From JBEKCP01 sp050014815 (GTDB lineage: Bacteria > Planctomycetota > Planctomycetia > Pirellulales > Thermoguttaceae): a stretch of DNA of 9,614 nt. Of the stretch, positions 1 to 6,152 are shown in pieces (position 1 is the stretch's first letter; each line of letters opens with the position of its first letter). A program made the position numbers and the translations under genes. The stretch is from the NCBI GenBank assembly GCA_050014815.1, contig JBEKCP010000182.1:1-9614 (forward strand). Direction: 5' to 3'. Below the pieces are notes generated by a model. That model saw only the letters and a list, made by a program, of their open reading frames with translations, searched no databases and had not been told where the DNA came from.

Positions 1-1
1 A

Positions 2-1510
2 GAGACCGTCGAGGACCTGCTGGCCGAGCCCAACGGCGGCTGTTGGCGGATCACCGGCGTCCGCGTGGCCGACGGCACCGTCTACCGCGCCGGCGCGGTG
101 GTCCTGTCGGCCGGCACGTTCATGCGCGGCCTGTTGCACGTCGGCGAGGCCACCATGCCGGGCGGCCGCATGGGCGAAAGCACCACCGACGGATTGAGCC
201 GCGCACTGGAGCGGCTCGGACTGCGGTTGGCCCGATTCAAGACCGGCACGCCTCCCCGACTCAATGGCCGAACGATCGACTATGAAGAGGTCGAACTGCA
301 GCCCGGCGATGAGCATCCCGAGCCCTTCTCGTTCCTCACCGACGAAATCCGGCAACCGCAACTACCCTGCTGGGTCACGTACACGACGCCCGCGGTCCAC
401 GAGTTGATCCGGGCGAACCTTCACCGGGCGCCGATGTATACCGGACAGATCCAGTCGGCCGGGCCGCGCTACTGCCCCTCGATAGAGACCAAGGTCGTCC
501 GCTTCGCCGACCGGCCGCGGCACCAGTTGTTCATCGAGCCGGAAGGCCGCCATACCCACGAGGTCTACCTGAACGGCCTTTCGACCAGCCTGCCCCGCGA
601 TGTCCAGGAGGCCATGGTGCGGCGGATTCCGGGCCTCGCCCACGTAGAGATCCTCCGCTGGGGCTATGCCATCGAGTACGATTACGTCCCGCCGGATCAG
701 CTCCAGCCGTCGCTGGAGACCAGGTCGGTCGCCGGGCTGTTCCTCGCCGGCCAGGTGAACGGCACCACCGGCTACGAGGAGGCGGCCGGACAGGGGCTTC
801 TGGCCGGGGTCAACGCCGCGCTGGGACTCCAAGGGAAGGAGCCCCTGGTGCTCCGCCGCGACGAAGCCTACCTGGGCGTCATGATCGACGACCTCGTGAG
901 CCGCAGCGTCGACGAACCCTACCGCATGTTCACCAGCCGCGCCGAGTACCGACTGTTGCTGCGCGGCGACAACGCCGACCGCCGACTGACCCCGCTGGGA
1001 CAGCGGCTCGGCCTGATAAGCCCCCACCGATGGGATAGCTTGCAGGCCAAACTGGCCCAGATCGCCGAGGTAACGCAACTCCTCGATGCCACGCGGGTTG
1101 AGGGGCTTTCGCTGGCCCAGAGGCTCCGGCGAACGGAGGTCGCCTGGGAGGACGTGGCAAGACATCTCCCGACGCCCCAGCACGTTTCGGACGAGGTCGC
1201 AAGGCAAATCACCTACGACGCCAAGTACTCCGGTTACGCAGCCCGGCAACAAGTCCAGATCGAGCGGCACCGGCGTCTGGCCTCGCGAGTCGTCCCGGCG
1301 GACCTGGATTTTGGATCGATCGAGCACCTGCGGGCGGAGGCCCGTGAGAAGTTCGCTCGGAACCGCCCTAAGGATCTCTATCATGCCAGTCTAATTAGTG
1401 GTATAACTCCAGCCGATATGGTTATTTTGCTCGCCCACATCGATCACCCCATACGGAGGGGGCGTAAGACGGTCGAGAGTAATGGCCTGAAAGGTCAAGA
1501 CTTATATTGA
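2..1510 (+). CDS. mnmG: MnmG (GidA), tRNA uridine-5-carboxymethylaminomethyl modification enzyme, 5'-truncated by window edge
   Basis: FAD- and NADH-dependent enzyme that, with the GTPase MnmE, installs cmnm5 at wobble uridine 34 of certain tRNAs in the cytoplasm. The reading frame is open from base 2, so the true start lies upstream; GTG at 65 is internal. About 502 codons are visible. By alignment of the conserved cysteine in GPRYCPSIE (codon near 473) with Cys277 of the 629-residue E. coli protein, roughly 120 N-terminal residues, including the first FAD-binding glycine motif, are missing. Family hallmarks seen in order: FKTGTPPRL (236-262), GPRYCPSIE, HEVYLNGLSTSLP, GYAIEYDYV, and AGQVNGTTGYEEAAGQG. 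The C-terminal helical region ends with LISGITPADM, as in the MnmE-binding domain. The last 120 bases are clearly more A/T-rich than the rest of the gene. The TGA stop lies inside the -35 box of the next gene's promoter. Very sure of family. Confidence 0.97.
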   Translation, partial: ETVEDLLAEPNGGCWRITGVRVADGTVYRAGAVVLSAGTFMRGLLHVGEATMPGGRMGESTTDGLSRALERLGLRLARFKTGTPPRLNGRTIDYEEVELQPGDEHPEPFSFLTDEIRQPQLPCWVTYTTPAVHELIRANLHRAPMYTGQIQSAGPRYCPSIETKVVRFADRPRHQLFIEPEGRHTHEVYLNGLSTSLPRDVQEAMVRRIPGLAHVEILRWGYAIEYDYVPPDQLQPSLETRSVAGLFLAGQVNGTTGYEEAAGQGLLAGVNAALGLQGKEPLVLRRDEAYLGVMIDDLVSRSVDEPYRMFTSRAEYRLLLRGDNADRRLTPLGQRLGLISPHRWDSLQAKLAQIAEVTQLLDATRVEGLSLAQRLRRTEVAWEDVARHLPTPQHVSDEVARQITYDAKYSGYAARQQVQIERHRRLASRVVPADLDFGSIEHLRAEAREKFARNRPKDLYHASLISGITPADMVILLAHIDHPIRRGRKTVESNGLKGQDLY

Positions 1511-1534
1511 CACACTCGGGAAGATAGCTATAAT
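1507..1534 (+). promoter_or_regulatory. Consensus sigma70-type promoter TTGACA-N16-TATAAT
   Basis: TTGACA at 1507-1512 and TATAAT at 1529-1534 match both consensus hexamers exactly, with a 16-base spacer. The -35 box contains the mnmG stop codon, and the A/T-rich 3' end of mnmG just upstream could act as an UP element. Transcription would start near 1541 and read into the HTH-receiver gene at 1753. Confidence 0.82.
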
Positions 1535-1540
1535 TGCGTC

Positions 1541-1752
1541 AATTGGCAACTTCGGTAATGTCGGCAGTACCGGATAAGATTGCCGTTTGCATTGGCTTCG
1601 GGGTGTGAAGAGTTTGCGGATATGGCGAGTTTGAGGCGGGTTGCCGCCTCCTGACACGGAGGACTAGAAACCCTCGGCATTGATGCCGGCGCCCCTGCGA
1701 GGGTTTCGCTGAAACTGGCCGGACCACCCGGCCGGACAGAGGGATGGTGAAA
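1541..1752 (+). promoter_or_regulatory. Long structured 5' leader with three hairpins before the response regulator
   Basis: About 210 nt separate the predicted transcription start from the start codon, with no convincing gene inside. Three stems can be read: 1633-1650 (GAGGCGG/CCGCCTC, 4-nt loop), 1667-1707 (GAAACCCTCG/CGAGGGTTTC, 10 bp, with a small inner GGC...GCC stem), and 1715-1735 (CTGGCCGG/CCGGCCGG with one G-T pair, 5-nt loop). The last stem ends two bases before the AGAGGG Shine-Dalgarno (1738-1743), so folding could affect ribosome access. None has a T-run, so they are not simple terminators. I do not recognise a known riboswitch. Confidence 0.5.
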
Positions 1753-2331
1753 ATGAAAACGGTGTTCACGACCGGCGAGGCGGCGAAGATTTGCAAGGTC
1801 AGCCAACAGACCATCATCCGCTGCTTCGACTCGGGACAGCTCAAGGGGTTTCGTGTTCCGGGTAGCCGCTTTCGCCGCATTCCCCGCGAGCAACTCTTCA
1901 TGTTCATGCGGGACAACGGCATCCCCACCGATGCCCTGGAAAGCGGCAAGCGCAAGGTCCTCATCGTGGACGACGACGTGGAACTGGTCGAGCTCATCAG
2001 CGACGTGCTGGAGCGCGACGGCCGCTTCGAAACCCGCAGCGTCAACAACGGCTTCGACGCCGGCATGATGGTCAAGGAGTACCACCCGGACCTCATCGTG
2101 CTCGACGTCATGCTGCCGGACATCAACGGCAAGGAGGTCTGCCAGCGGGTCCGCAGCGACAAGACGATGGACGACGTCCGCATCATCTGCATCTCGGGAA
2201 TGGTGGAGGAAGACAAGGTCGGCGAGCTTCGCGCCGCCGGGGCCAACGACTTCCTGCACAAGCCGTTCGAGGTCGAGAAGCTCCTGGAGCGGATGTGCTA
2301 CCACCTGGACATCGAGACGGTTAGCGCGTAG
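1753..2331 (+). CDS. Excisionase-type HTH fused to response-regulator receiver domain
   Basis: Probable phosphorylation-responsive DNA-binding protein, 192 residues. The start is set at ATG 1753 because AGAGGG at 1738-1743 is 9 bases upstream; the in-frame ATG at 1744 abuts the same AGAGGG and is less likely. Residues about 4-55 form a MerR/excisionase-like winged helix (TTGEAAKICKVSQQTIIR ... GFRVPGSRFRRIP). Residues about 67-180 form a complete receiver: acidic triad DDD at 73-75, phospho-acceptor Asp118 in LDVMLPD, switch Ser148 in CISGM, and Lys170 in LHKPF. The DNA-binding part lies N-terminal to the receiver, the reverse of OmpR or NarL regulators. It has its own strong promoter, and a histidine kinase follows 150 nt downstream, so the two may form a two-component pair; pairing is inferred from proximity only. 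The target operator is unknown. Confidence 0.88.
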   Translation: MKTVFTTGEAAKICKVSQQTIIRCFDSGQLKGFRVPGSRFRRIPREQLFMFMRDNGIPTDALESGKRKVLIVDDDVELVELISDVLERDGRFETRSVNNGFDAGMMVKEYHPDLIVLDVMLPDINGKEVCQRVRSDKTMDDVRIICISGMVEEDKVGELRAAGANDFLHKPFEVEKLLERMCYHLDIETVSA

Positions 2332-2352
2332 CAGCCCGTTGAAGAACGCGGC

Positions 2353-2441
2353 GTGCCACTGCTCGCAGAAGCAGTGCTTTGAGGTCGTGGAAAGACACTG
2401 CTTGCAAGCCGGGCACCATGCGCAGCATGGTCGTGGCGCAC
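2353..2441 (+). repeat. Interspersed palindromic repeat copy between regulator and kinase
   Basis: Contains CACTGCT/AGCAGTG (2357-2376, 7-bp stem, 6-nt loop) and ACCATGC/GCATGGT (2415-2431, 7-bp stem, 3-nt loop). Near-inverted ends are GTGCCAC (2353-2359) and GTGGCGCAC (2433-2441). A third CACTGCT lies at 2396-2402. The GTGCCACTGCT...AGCAGTG layout resembles a dispersed repeat I remember from planctomycete genomes; that resemblance is not checked. The first hairpin could also weaken read-through into the kinase. Confidence 0.45.
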
Positions 2442-2483
2442 GATACCCGCTGTCAGTGAGTCCTCCAAAGGGCTGCCGGTCGG

Positions 2484-3944
2484 ATGCGCTACTTGCCTTC
2501 CCTGGTTGCGGACAATCGGCGATGGGACTTGCCCATGGCCGATGCGTCGGCGGTGGCCCTGGGGGGGCTTCTCGTGGCCGGCGATCCTGCGGGGACGGCG
2601 TGGGCCGAGGTTCTCTCGGGCGATCCGCCGCTGAGCCTGTGGGTGGCCCTTGCGGCGGACCGTGCCGGCGCGGCCCCGCTGGCCGGCATCGCGGAACTGG
2701 CCCGATGGTTCGCCGCGCATGCCTTGGAGATCCTCCGCTGGGGGCCGGCGGATCCTCCCTTGCACCGGCAGCCGGAAGCAGTCCTGGGGGCGCGGGTAGC
2801 CACGGCGGTCGCGACCGCCCACGCAGCCGCCCAGTTCGCAGCGCCCGAGGGAAGTGAGGCACGCGATCGGGCGATGTTGCTGGGGCTCCTCTATGAGACG
2901 GCCGGCTGGCTGGCCGATTCGGAAGTCACACTCTCGGGCCAGCCCGGCCCAGTGCCATCCTGGACTCCGCCCCATTGGCCCGCGCCCGACGTGGTCGTCC
3001 GCGCGGCTCAGGCCGTCCTCAACGAAGCGGACGTCGATCTGGATGTCTGCCGCCGCCGGGGCGAGGAGGCCCGGGAGCGATGGCTCGCGCCGGCCGGCCC
3101 CGCCGCCGAGTGGCTGCCGGCCCTGGCCGGATCGCTCGCGCGGCTGGCCCGCCTGGAAACCCGCTTCGACGAAACGCTCCAGACCGAAAAGCTCCAGTCG
3201 CTGGCCGAGTTCGCCGCGGGGGCGGGCCACGAGATCAACAACCCGCTGGCCGTCATCGCCGGCCGCGCCCAACTGTTCCTCCGCGAGGAAACCGATCCGG
3301 AGCGGCGGCGGGCGCTGGCCCTGATCAATGCCCAGGCCATGCGGATCTACGAGATGATCGCCGACATGCGGCTCTTTGCCCGCCCTCCGCGGCCCGAGCC
3401 CCAGCGCATCGAGCTGACAGCGATGGTGGATCGCGTGCTGGCTGAGTTGCGGCCTTGGGCCGAGTCGCAAGAGACCTCGCTTGTACTCAGCGGCAGGCCG
3501 GAGCCCGTCGAGATCAGCGCCGATCCGGTCCAGTTGGCGGTGGTCCTGAAAGCCGTGGTGCAGAACGCGCTGGAGGCCCTGGGGCACGGCGGGCACGTCG
3601 AGGTGGCCCTGCGGCACGGCGCCGGCGAGGTCGAGATTTCCGTGGCCGACGACGGCCCCGGCATCACGCCCGGCGAGCGACGCCACCTCTTCGATCCTTT
3701 CTATTCAGCCCGGCAGGCCGGCCGCGGGCTGGGCATGGGCCTGGCCAAGTGCTGGCGGATCGTCACCAACCACGGCGGCCGGATCGAGGTCGAGAGCACT
3801 CCCGGCCGCGGCGCCACTTTCACCATCCGGCTACCGGAGGTTCAGCCGAATCCGGTGTTCATGCAATTCCTGACGGAGTGGGAGCAAGTATTGAAAGAGC
3901 CCTCGCGACGGAAGGCGGACAGCAGCCGGGACGGAGCGCGGTGA
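2484..3944 (+). CDS. Soluble sensor histidine kinase with HDOD-like N-terminal region
   Basis: 486-residue ATP-dependent histidine autokinase. The catalytic core is complete: coiled lead-in at about 213-240, H box GHEINNPL with His249, N box QNALEAL with Asn361, G1 box DDGPGI (389-394), F box DPFYSAR (404-410), and G2 box GRGLGMGLA (413-421). There is no hydrophobic segment long enough for a membrane span and no signal peptide, so it should be cytoplasmic. Residues about 20-145 look like a degenerate HDOD domain: a DP...LSGDPPLSLWVALAAD stretch (about 34-59), and AMLLGLLYETAGWL (130-143) where HDOD proteins have a GLLHDIG-like helix, but the metal-type residues are absent. Start ATG 2484 has only a weak AAAGGG (2467-2472) upstream; another start cannot be excluded. 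It follows the HTH-receiver gene in the same direction and is its most likely partner. The signal sensed is unknown. Confidence 0.9.
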   Translation: MRYLPSLVADNRRWDLPMADASAVALGGLLVAGDPAGTAWAEVLSGDPPLSLWVALAADRAGAAPLAGIAELARWFAAHALEILRWGPADPPLHRQPEAVLGARVATAVATAHAAAQFAAPEGSEARDRAMLLGLLYETAGWLADSEVTLSGQPGPVPSWTPPHWPAPDVVVRAAQAVLNEADVDLDVCRRRGEEARERWLAPAGPAAEWLPALAGSLARLARLETRFDETLQTEKLQSLAEFAAGAGHEINNPLAVIAGRAQLFLREETDPERRRALALINAQAMRIYEMIADMRLFARPPRPEPQRIELTAMVDRVLAELRPWAESQETSLVLSGRPEPVEISADPVQLAVVLKAVVQNALEALGHGGHVEVALRHGAGEVEISVADDGPGITPGERRHLFDPFYSARQAGRGLGMGLAKCWRIVTNHGGRIEVESTPGRGATFTIRLPEVQPNPVFMQFLTEWEQVLKEPSRRKADSSRDGAR

Positions 3945-4043
3945 CAGGCAGCGGGTGGAGCATACGCCAGCCAGGTTGCTGTTCCCTAGCGTCGAGCACA
4001 CTGCGCCCCTATGCCGTGCCCATGAATAATCCGGGCTCCTCAT

Positions 4044-4064
4044 CCCAGGCGTAGAACGCCTGGG
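4044..4064. repeat. Perfect 8-bp hairpin CCCAGGCG/CGCCTGGG, REP-like or terminator
   Basis: CCCAGGCG, loop TAGAA, CGCCTGGG, located 100 nt after the kinase stop. No T-run follows on either strand, so a classical intrinsic terminator is not supported. The motif resembles a dispersed palindrome I recall from planctomycetes (unverified). Confidence 0.5.
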
Positions 4065-4232
4065 CTAGAGAAAATGCCTGTTCCCCACGTTCTGCCCCCA
4101 GCATTCAGCGACCTCTGGCCGCACCTCACGGCTTCGTTTTGGGGTATCGCCCTCCCGACGCTCGTACCCAAAGCATCCACCATTCCCAACTTGCATCACA
4201 GCGCAACCGGCTCCCACCTGACCCACGTCCGC

Positions 4233-4260
4233 TTGCGTTGCAAGCCGATCTTCGTAGAAT
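4233..4260 (+). promoter_or_regulatory. Putative promoter of the original tRNA-Lys locus
   Basis: TTGCGT (4233-4238), 16-base spacer, TAGAAT (4255-4260; 5 of 6 matches). The predicted start near 4267 lies about 25 nt before the tRNA fragment at 4292, a normal spacing for a tRNA gene. A small CTTGC/GCAAG palindrome (4232-4244) overlaps the -35 box. Confidence 0.5.
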
Positions 4261-4291
4261 AGTGGGTCTTCAGTCGCGAATGTCGGGAGCG

Positions 4292-4329
4292 GCGCTCTTA
4301 GCTCAGTTGGTAGAGCGTCTGACTCTTAA
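4292..4329 (+). pseudogene. Orphan 5' half of a tRNA-Lys(CTT) gene; left direct repeat of the island
   Basis: Bases 4295-4329 are identical to 8654-8688 of the intact tRNA-Lys (35 of 35). They cover most of the acceptor 5' strand, the D arm, the 5' anticodon stem and the anticodon loop with CTT. After 4329 the sequence departs: CCGAG replaces TCAGA and cannot close the anticodon stem, and no canonical T arm or acceptor 3' strand follows. Position 3 of the acceptor is G here and C in the intact copy, so this half would mispair with the intact copy's 3' strand; I read this as decay after disruption. It still lies behind a plausible promoter and could yield a 5' tRNA-half transcript. Confidence 0.85.
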
Positions 4330-4455
4330 CCGAGAAATGGGCAGTTTGGAGAAGCTGCGGATTCCCCGGTAAAACGCCATAAACTCTTGCCATTCTGGCA
4401 CTTCGACGCGGCAATCCTCAAGTTCGCAAAGCCCTGGAAAGCCCCCTCTACGGTA
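4303..4455 (-). pseudogene. Possible short coding remnant at the left island end, minus strand
   Basis: A 50-codon open stretch on the minus strand reads as protein-like sequence (CELEDCRVEVPEWQEF ... RSFSKLPIS) and runs out at a stop inside the tRNA fragment. It is preceded in frame by a stop at 4456-4458. There is no family match I can name, and the opposite strand is also open here, so this may be chance. It could be the decayed end of a gene lost from the island. Confidence 0.2.
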
Positions 4456-4460
4456 TTAAA

Positions 4461-4479
4461 CGGGTGTCAGTGACACCCG
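4461..4479. repeat. CGGGTGTCA-G-TGACACCCG palindrome
   Basis: Perfect 9-bp inverted repeat with a single central base. Its CGGGTGTCAG half recurs twice in tandem at 8562-8571 and 8574-8583, inside the other end of the island, and the stretch AACGGGTGTCAGTG is shared by both places. Likely a REP-like dispersed repeat. Confidence 0.55.
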
Positions 4480-4555
4480 ATATTCGGCCGGTCTTTCATC
4501 GCCCCCCGGGCTCCTCGAACCGGTGACCGGGCGGCAGCGCACCGGGTTCCAGCGC

Positions 4556-4579
4556 CGGCCGACCCGGCAGGGTCGGCCG
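4556..4579. repeat. Perfect 10-bp GC-rich hairpin upstream of the first island gene
   Basis: CGGCCGACCC, loop GGCA, GGGTCGGCCG. No T-run follows on either strand. Together with a nearby imperfect pairing (GAACCGGTG around 4517 with CACCGGGTTC around 4540) it makes 4500-4600 strongly structured. It could be a transcription barrier, part of an untranslated RNA, or a REP-like element. Confidence 0.45.
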
Positions 4580-4580
4580 C

Positions 4581-4609
4581 TTGCTGCCCCGTGTCAGAAG
4601 GGGTAGGAT
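4581..4609 (+). promoter_or_regulatory. Weak candidate promoter for the island operon
   Basis: TTGCTG (4581-4586), 17-base spacer, TAGGAT (4604-4609). Only TTG of the -35 box and four of six -10 bases fit consensus. It is the best-spaced candidate before the GTG start at 4665, but such matches arise easily by chance. Confidence 0.25.
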
Positions 4610-4664
4610 GGCAGGCGCGCCGGATCGAGTGTGAAGATGCGAGAGCCCCCGGTGGTATTGCTCC

Positions 4665-6152
4665 GTGGAATGCGGCAAGAAACAGACGATCGAGCTGATA
4701 AACAACGCGGAACACGAGTTTCGAGACTGTTGGCAAACGCTCGTCGATCTTCTGCACGGGGCACCGAGTTCCAACACCGTGGAGAAGATTGTCCGCTTTC
4801 AGCCCAAGCTAGGCGGGGCGCTGATAAAGCTGGAGGAAGGGTACAGGCAAATCCATGCCGAGAAGAGGTCTCTTGTCTCTCGCAAATCCATACTGTCGCC
4901 CGGGTGGTTCAGGCGGAGAATGGCCTCGCTGTCAACGTACCAGAATGCTATCGAAAGCACAATCGCAGTCGGTAAGTCCGTGGGCGATGCGTTCGCATGG
5001 CCTTTCTACTCCCGTGAACGTGAGTACCTATTGAAACATCTTGATCGACCTAGCTCTCTCCATGTTCCCGCCGGGATCGGTGGCATGGGTGAACTGGCAG
5101 TCGTCGGGATGGTTTCGCCCTTCGAGAACCACTTCCTTCTGCATCATGGCATAACAAACTTCTTGACACTGGGGGATGTCAGCGTTTTCGACCTCACGAA
5201 CATGAGCCTCACAGCGGTCGGTGAGATCAAGACTCGCCAGGTCAGTGCCGAGCAGTTCGTAAGCAGCTTGACAATGATCGGACCGAAACGCGACGCCGCG
5301 CCGCGGCCCATCCAGTTCCCGAGGAAGGGCGAGGTGCCAAAGGTCGATCTCCCCCCGCAGGCACAGGACCGATTGCGGCGGCAATTGCACGCAATGTCTC
5401 AATCCTTCGATCCGTCTATGGTCCCGCAACTTCCCGGAAAGGCGCACTGCGAAACAGAAACCTGTTTTGAGGTCCTCGGCGTGTTGGCAGGAGAGTTGAG
5501 GAGGTCTCGAATTGCCTGTAGGCAGGCCGGAAAACACTTGGCCCTGCTTGCATATCGTGATGGACGCAAAAGTCTCGGATCGAGGCTTCTCCGCGAATCT
5601 CGCACCGATATCAAGCAGAAGATGGTGGGTGTGCCCAACGTCGTCCTGGGCATTTTTGACAAAGCGTCGGAGGACAACGCGCTATTCGTAGATGGCGTCC
5701 ATTGGACGCTTAATCTCCGTGCTCGGGTAATCCGCGGTGTCCCGCCATTTCCCTGCTGGCCAGTTGACATGGAACTCCGCAGGCAGGTAATCTTTCACGA
5801 GACGGCTCTGATGTCCATGTTCAACCCGGCCGGTCTCACTCACCTGCTAAGGGGTGCAGGCTACTCGGTTGAGATGAGGCAACAGAAATTAGCGGTTTCG
5901 AGGGACATCGGCGGGAAGAAAGCTCATATAGATTCCTTCGGCTACTTCATTACTCTCTTGAAGTTGGGCTTGCTGACTGAAGAAGCAGTCTTGGAGGTCG
6001 TCGAGGAGACGATCGCTGCGATCAAGAAGGCTGACGTTAGGCCATATACGAAGGTCAGCATGAACATACAGTTGGACCTTGGCGGGGGAGGAAGCCGAGG
6101 GGCAGTGGCAACTGGTCCGCCCTCCCCGGTGCTCATGGAAGACAAGAAATGA
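4665..6152 (+). CDS. Unrecognised 495-residue protein with a PD-(D/E)XK-like nuclease motif
   Basis: I do not recognise the family. GTG 4665 is chosen because it is the first start codon after the in-frame stop at 4632-4634; no clear Shine-Dalgarno precedes it. Residues 1-125 look helical and charged. The middle contains NFLTLGDVSVFDL ... AVGEIKTRQ: Asp171, then Glu187-Ile-Lys189 on a following hydrophobic strand, which is the D-x(n)-ExK pattern of PD-(D/E)XK nucleases; Glu143 in GGMGELAVVG may be the upstream acidic residue. Residues 205-260 are proline/arginine-rich and probably a linker. The C-terminal part (about 265-470) mixes strands and helices without a motif I know. The tail has a GGGGS linker-like run. 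No membrane segment or signal peptide. Its stop overlaps the methyltransferase start (ATGA), so the two are probably translationally coupled. An accessory nuclease or specificity partner of the methyltransferase is inferred; the catalytic assignment is unproven. Confidence 0.75.
   Translation: MECGKKQTIELINNAEHEFRDCWQTLVDLLHGAPSSNTVEKIVRFQPKLGGALIKLEEGYRQIHAEKRSLVSRKSILSPGWFRRRMASLSTYQNAIESTIAVGKSVGDAFAWPFYSREREYLLKHLDRPSSLHVPAGIGGMGELAVVGMVSPFENHFLLHHGITNFLTLGDVSVFDLTNMSLTAVGEIKTRQVSAEQFVSSLTMIGPKRDAAPRPIQFPRKGEVPKVDLPPQAQDRLRRQLHAMSQSFDPSMVPQLPGKAHCETETCFEVLGVLAGELRRSRIACRQAGKHLALLAYRDGRKSLGSRLLRESRTDIKQKMVGVPNVVLGIFDKASEDNALFVDGVHWTLNLRARVIRGVPPFPCWPVDMELRRQVIFHETALMSMFNPAGLTHLLRGAGYSVEMRQQKLAVSRDIGGKKAHIDSFGYFITLLKLGLLTEEAVLEVVEETIAAIKKADVRPYTKVSMNIQLDLGGGGSRGAVATGPPSPVLMEDKK
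6133..6148 (+). repeat. Short direct repeat flanking the methyltransferase gene (left copy)
   Basis: TCATGGAAGACAAGAA matches 7204-7219 (TCATGGAAGACGAGAA) at 15 of 16 bases. The left copy encodes MEDKK at the end of the first nuclease-like gene and contains the GGAAG that serves as the methyltransferase Shine-Dalgarno; the right copy is the start (MEDEN) of the endonuclease-like gene. Confidence 0.4.

Larger units (their letters stand above)
3945..4291. other. Gene-poor stretch between kinase and tRNA fragment
   Basis: No convincing protein gene. A 62-codon open frame at 4074-4262 has no recognisable motif or good start context. The region holds the hairpin at 4044-4064 and the tRNA-type promoter at 4233-4260. 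I see nothing else in it. Confidence 0.6.

Noticed and set aside
65..67. GTG at 65 as the mnmG start
   Set aside because: The frame is open upstream to base 2 and MnmG proteins extend about 120 residues further, so this is internal.
362..1384. 340-codon open frame on the minus strand inside mnmG
   Set aside because: Shadow of the strongly conserved mnmG frame in GC-rich DNA; no motif of its own.
1528..2862. 444-codon open frame on the minus strand across the regulator and start of the kinase
   Set aside because: Opposes two genes with clear domain motifs; composition is proline/arginine-rich as expected of an antisense frame.
2298..3686. 462-codon open frame on the minus strand inside the kinase
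   Set aside because: Antisense of a complete histidine kinase core with all catalytic boxes; low-complexity and no recognisable domain.
4074..4262. 62-codon open frame MPVPHVLPP...
   Set aside because: No family signal or ribosome site, and it overlaps the tRNA-type promoter.
4292..4378. A second complete tRNA, using GGCG...CGCC as acceptor ends
   Set aside because: The anticodon stem cannot close after 4329 and there is no canonical T arm; only the 5' half is tRNA.
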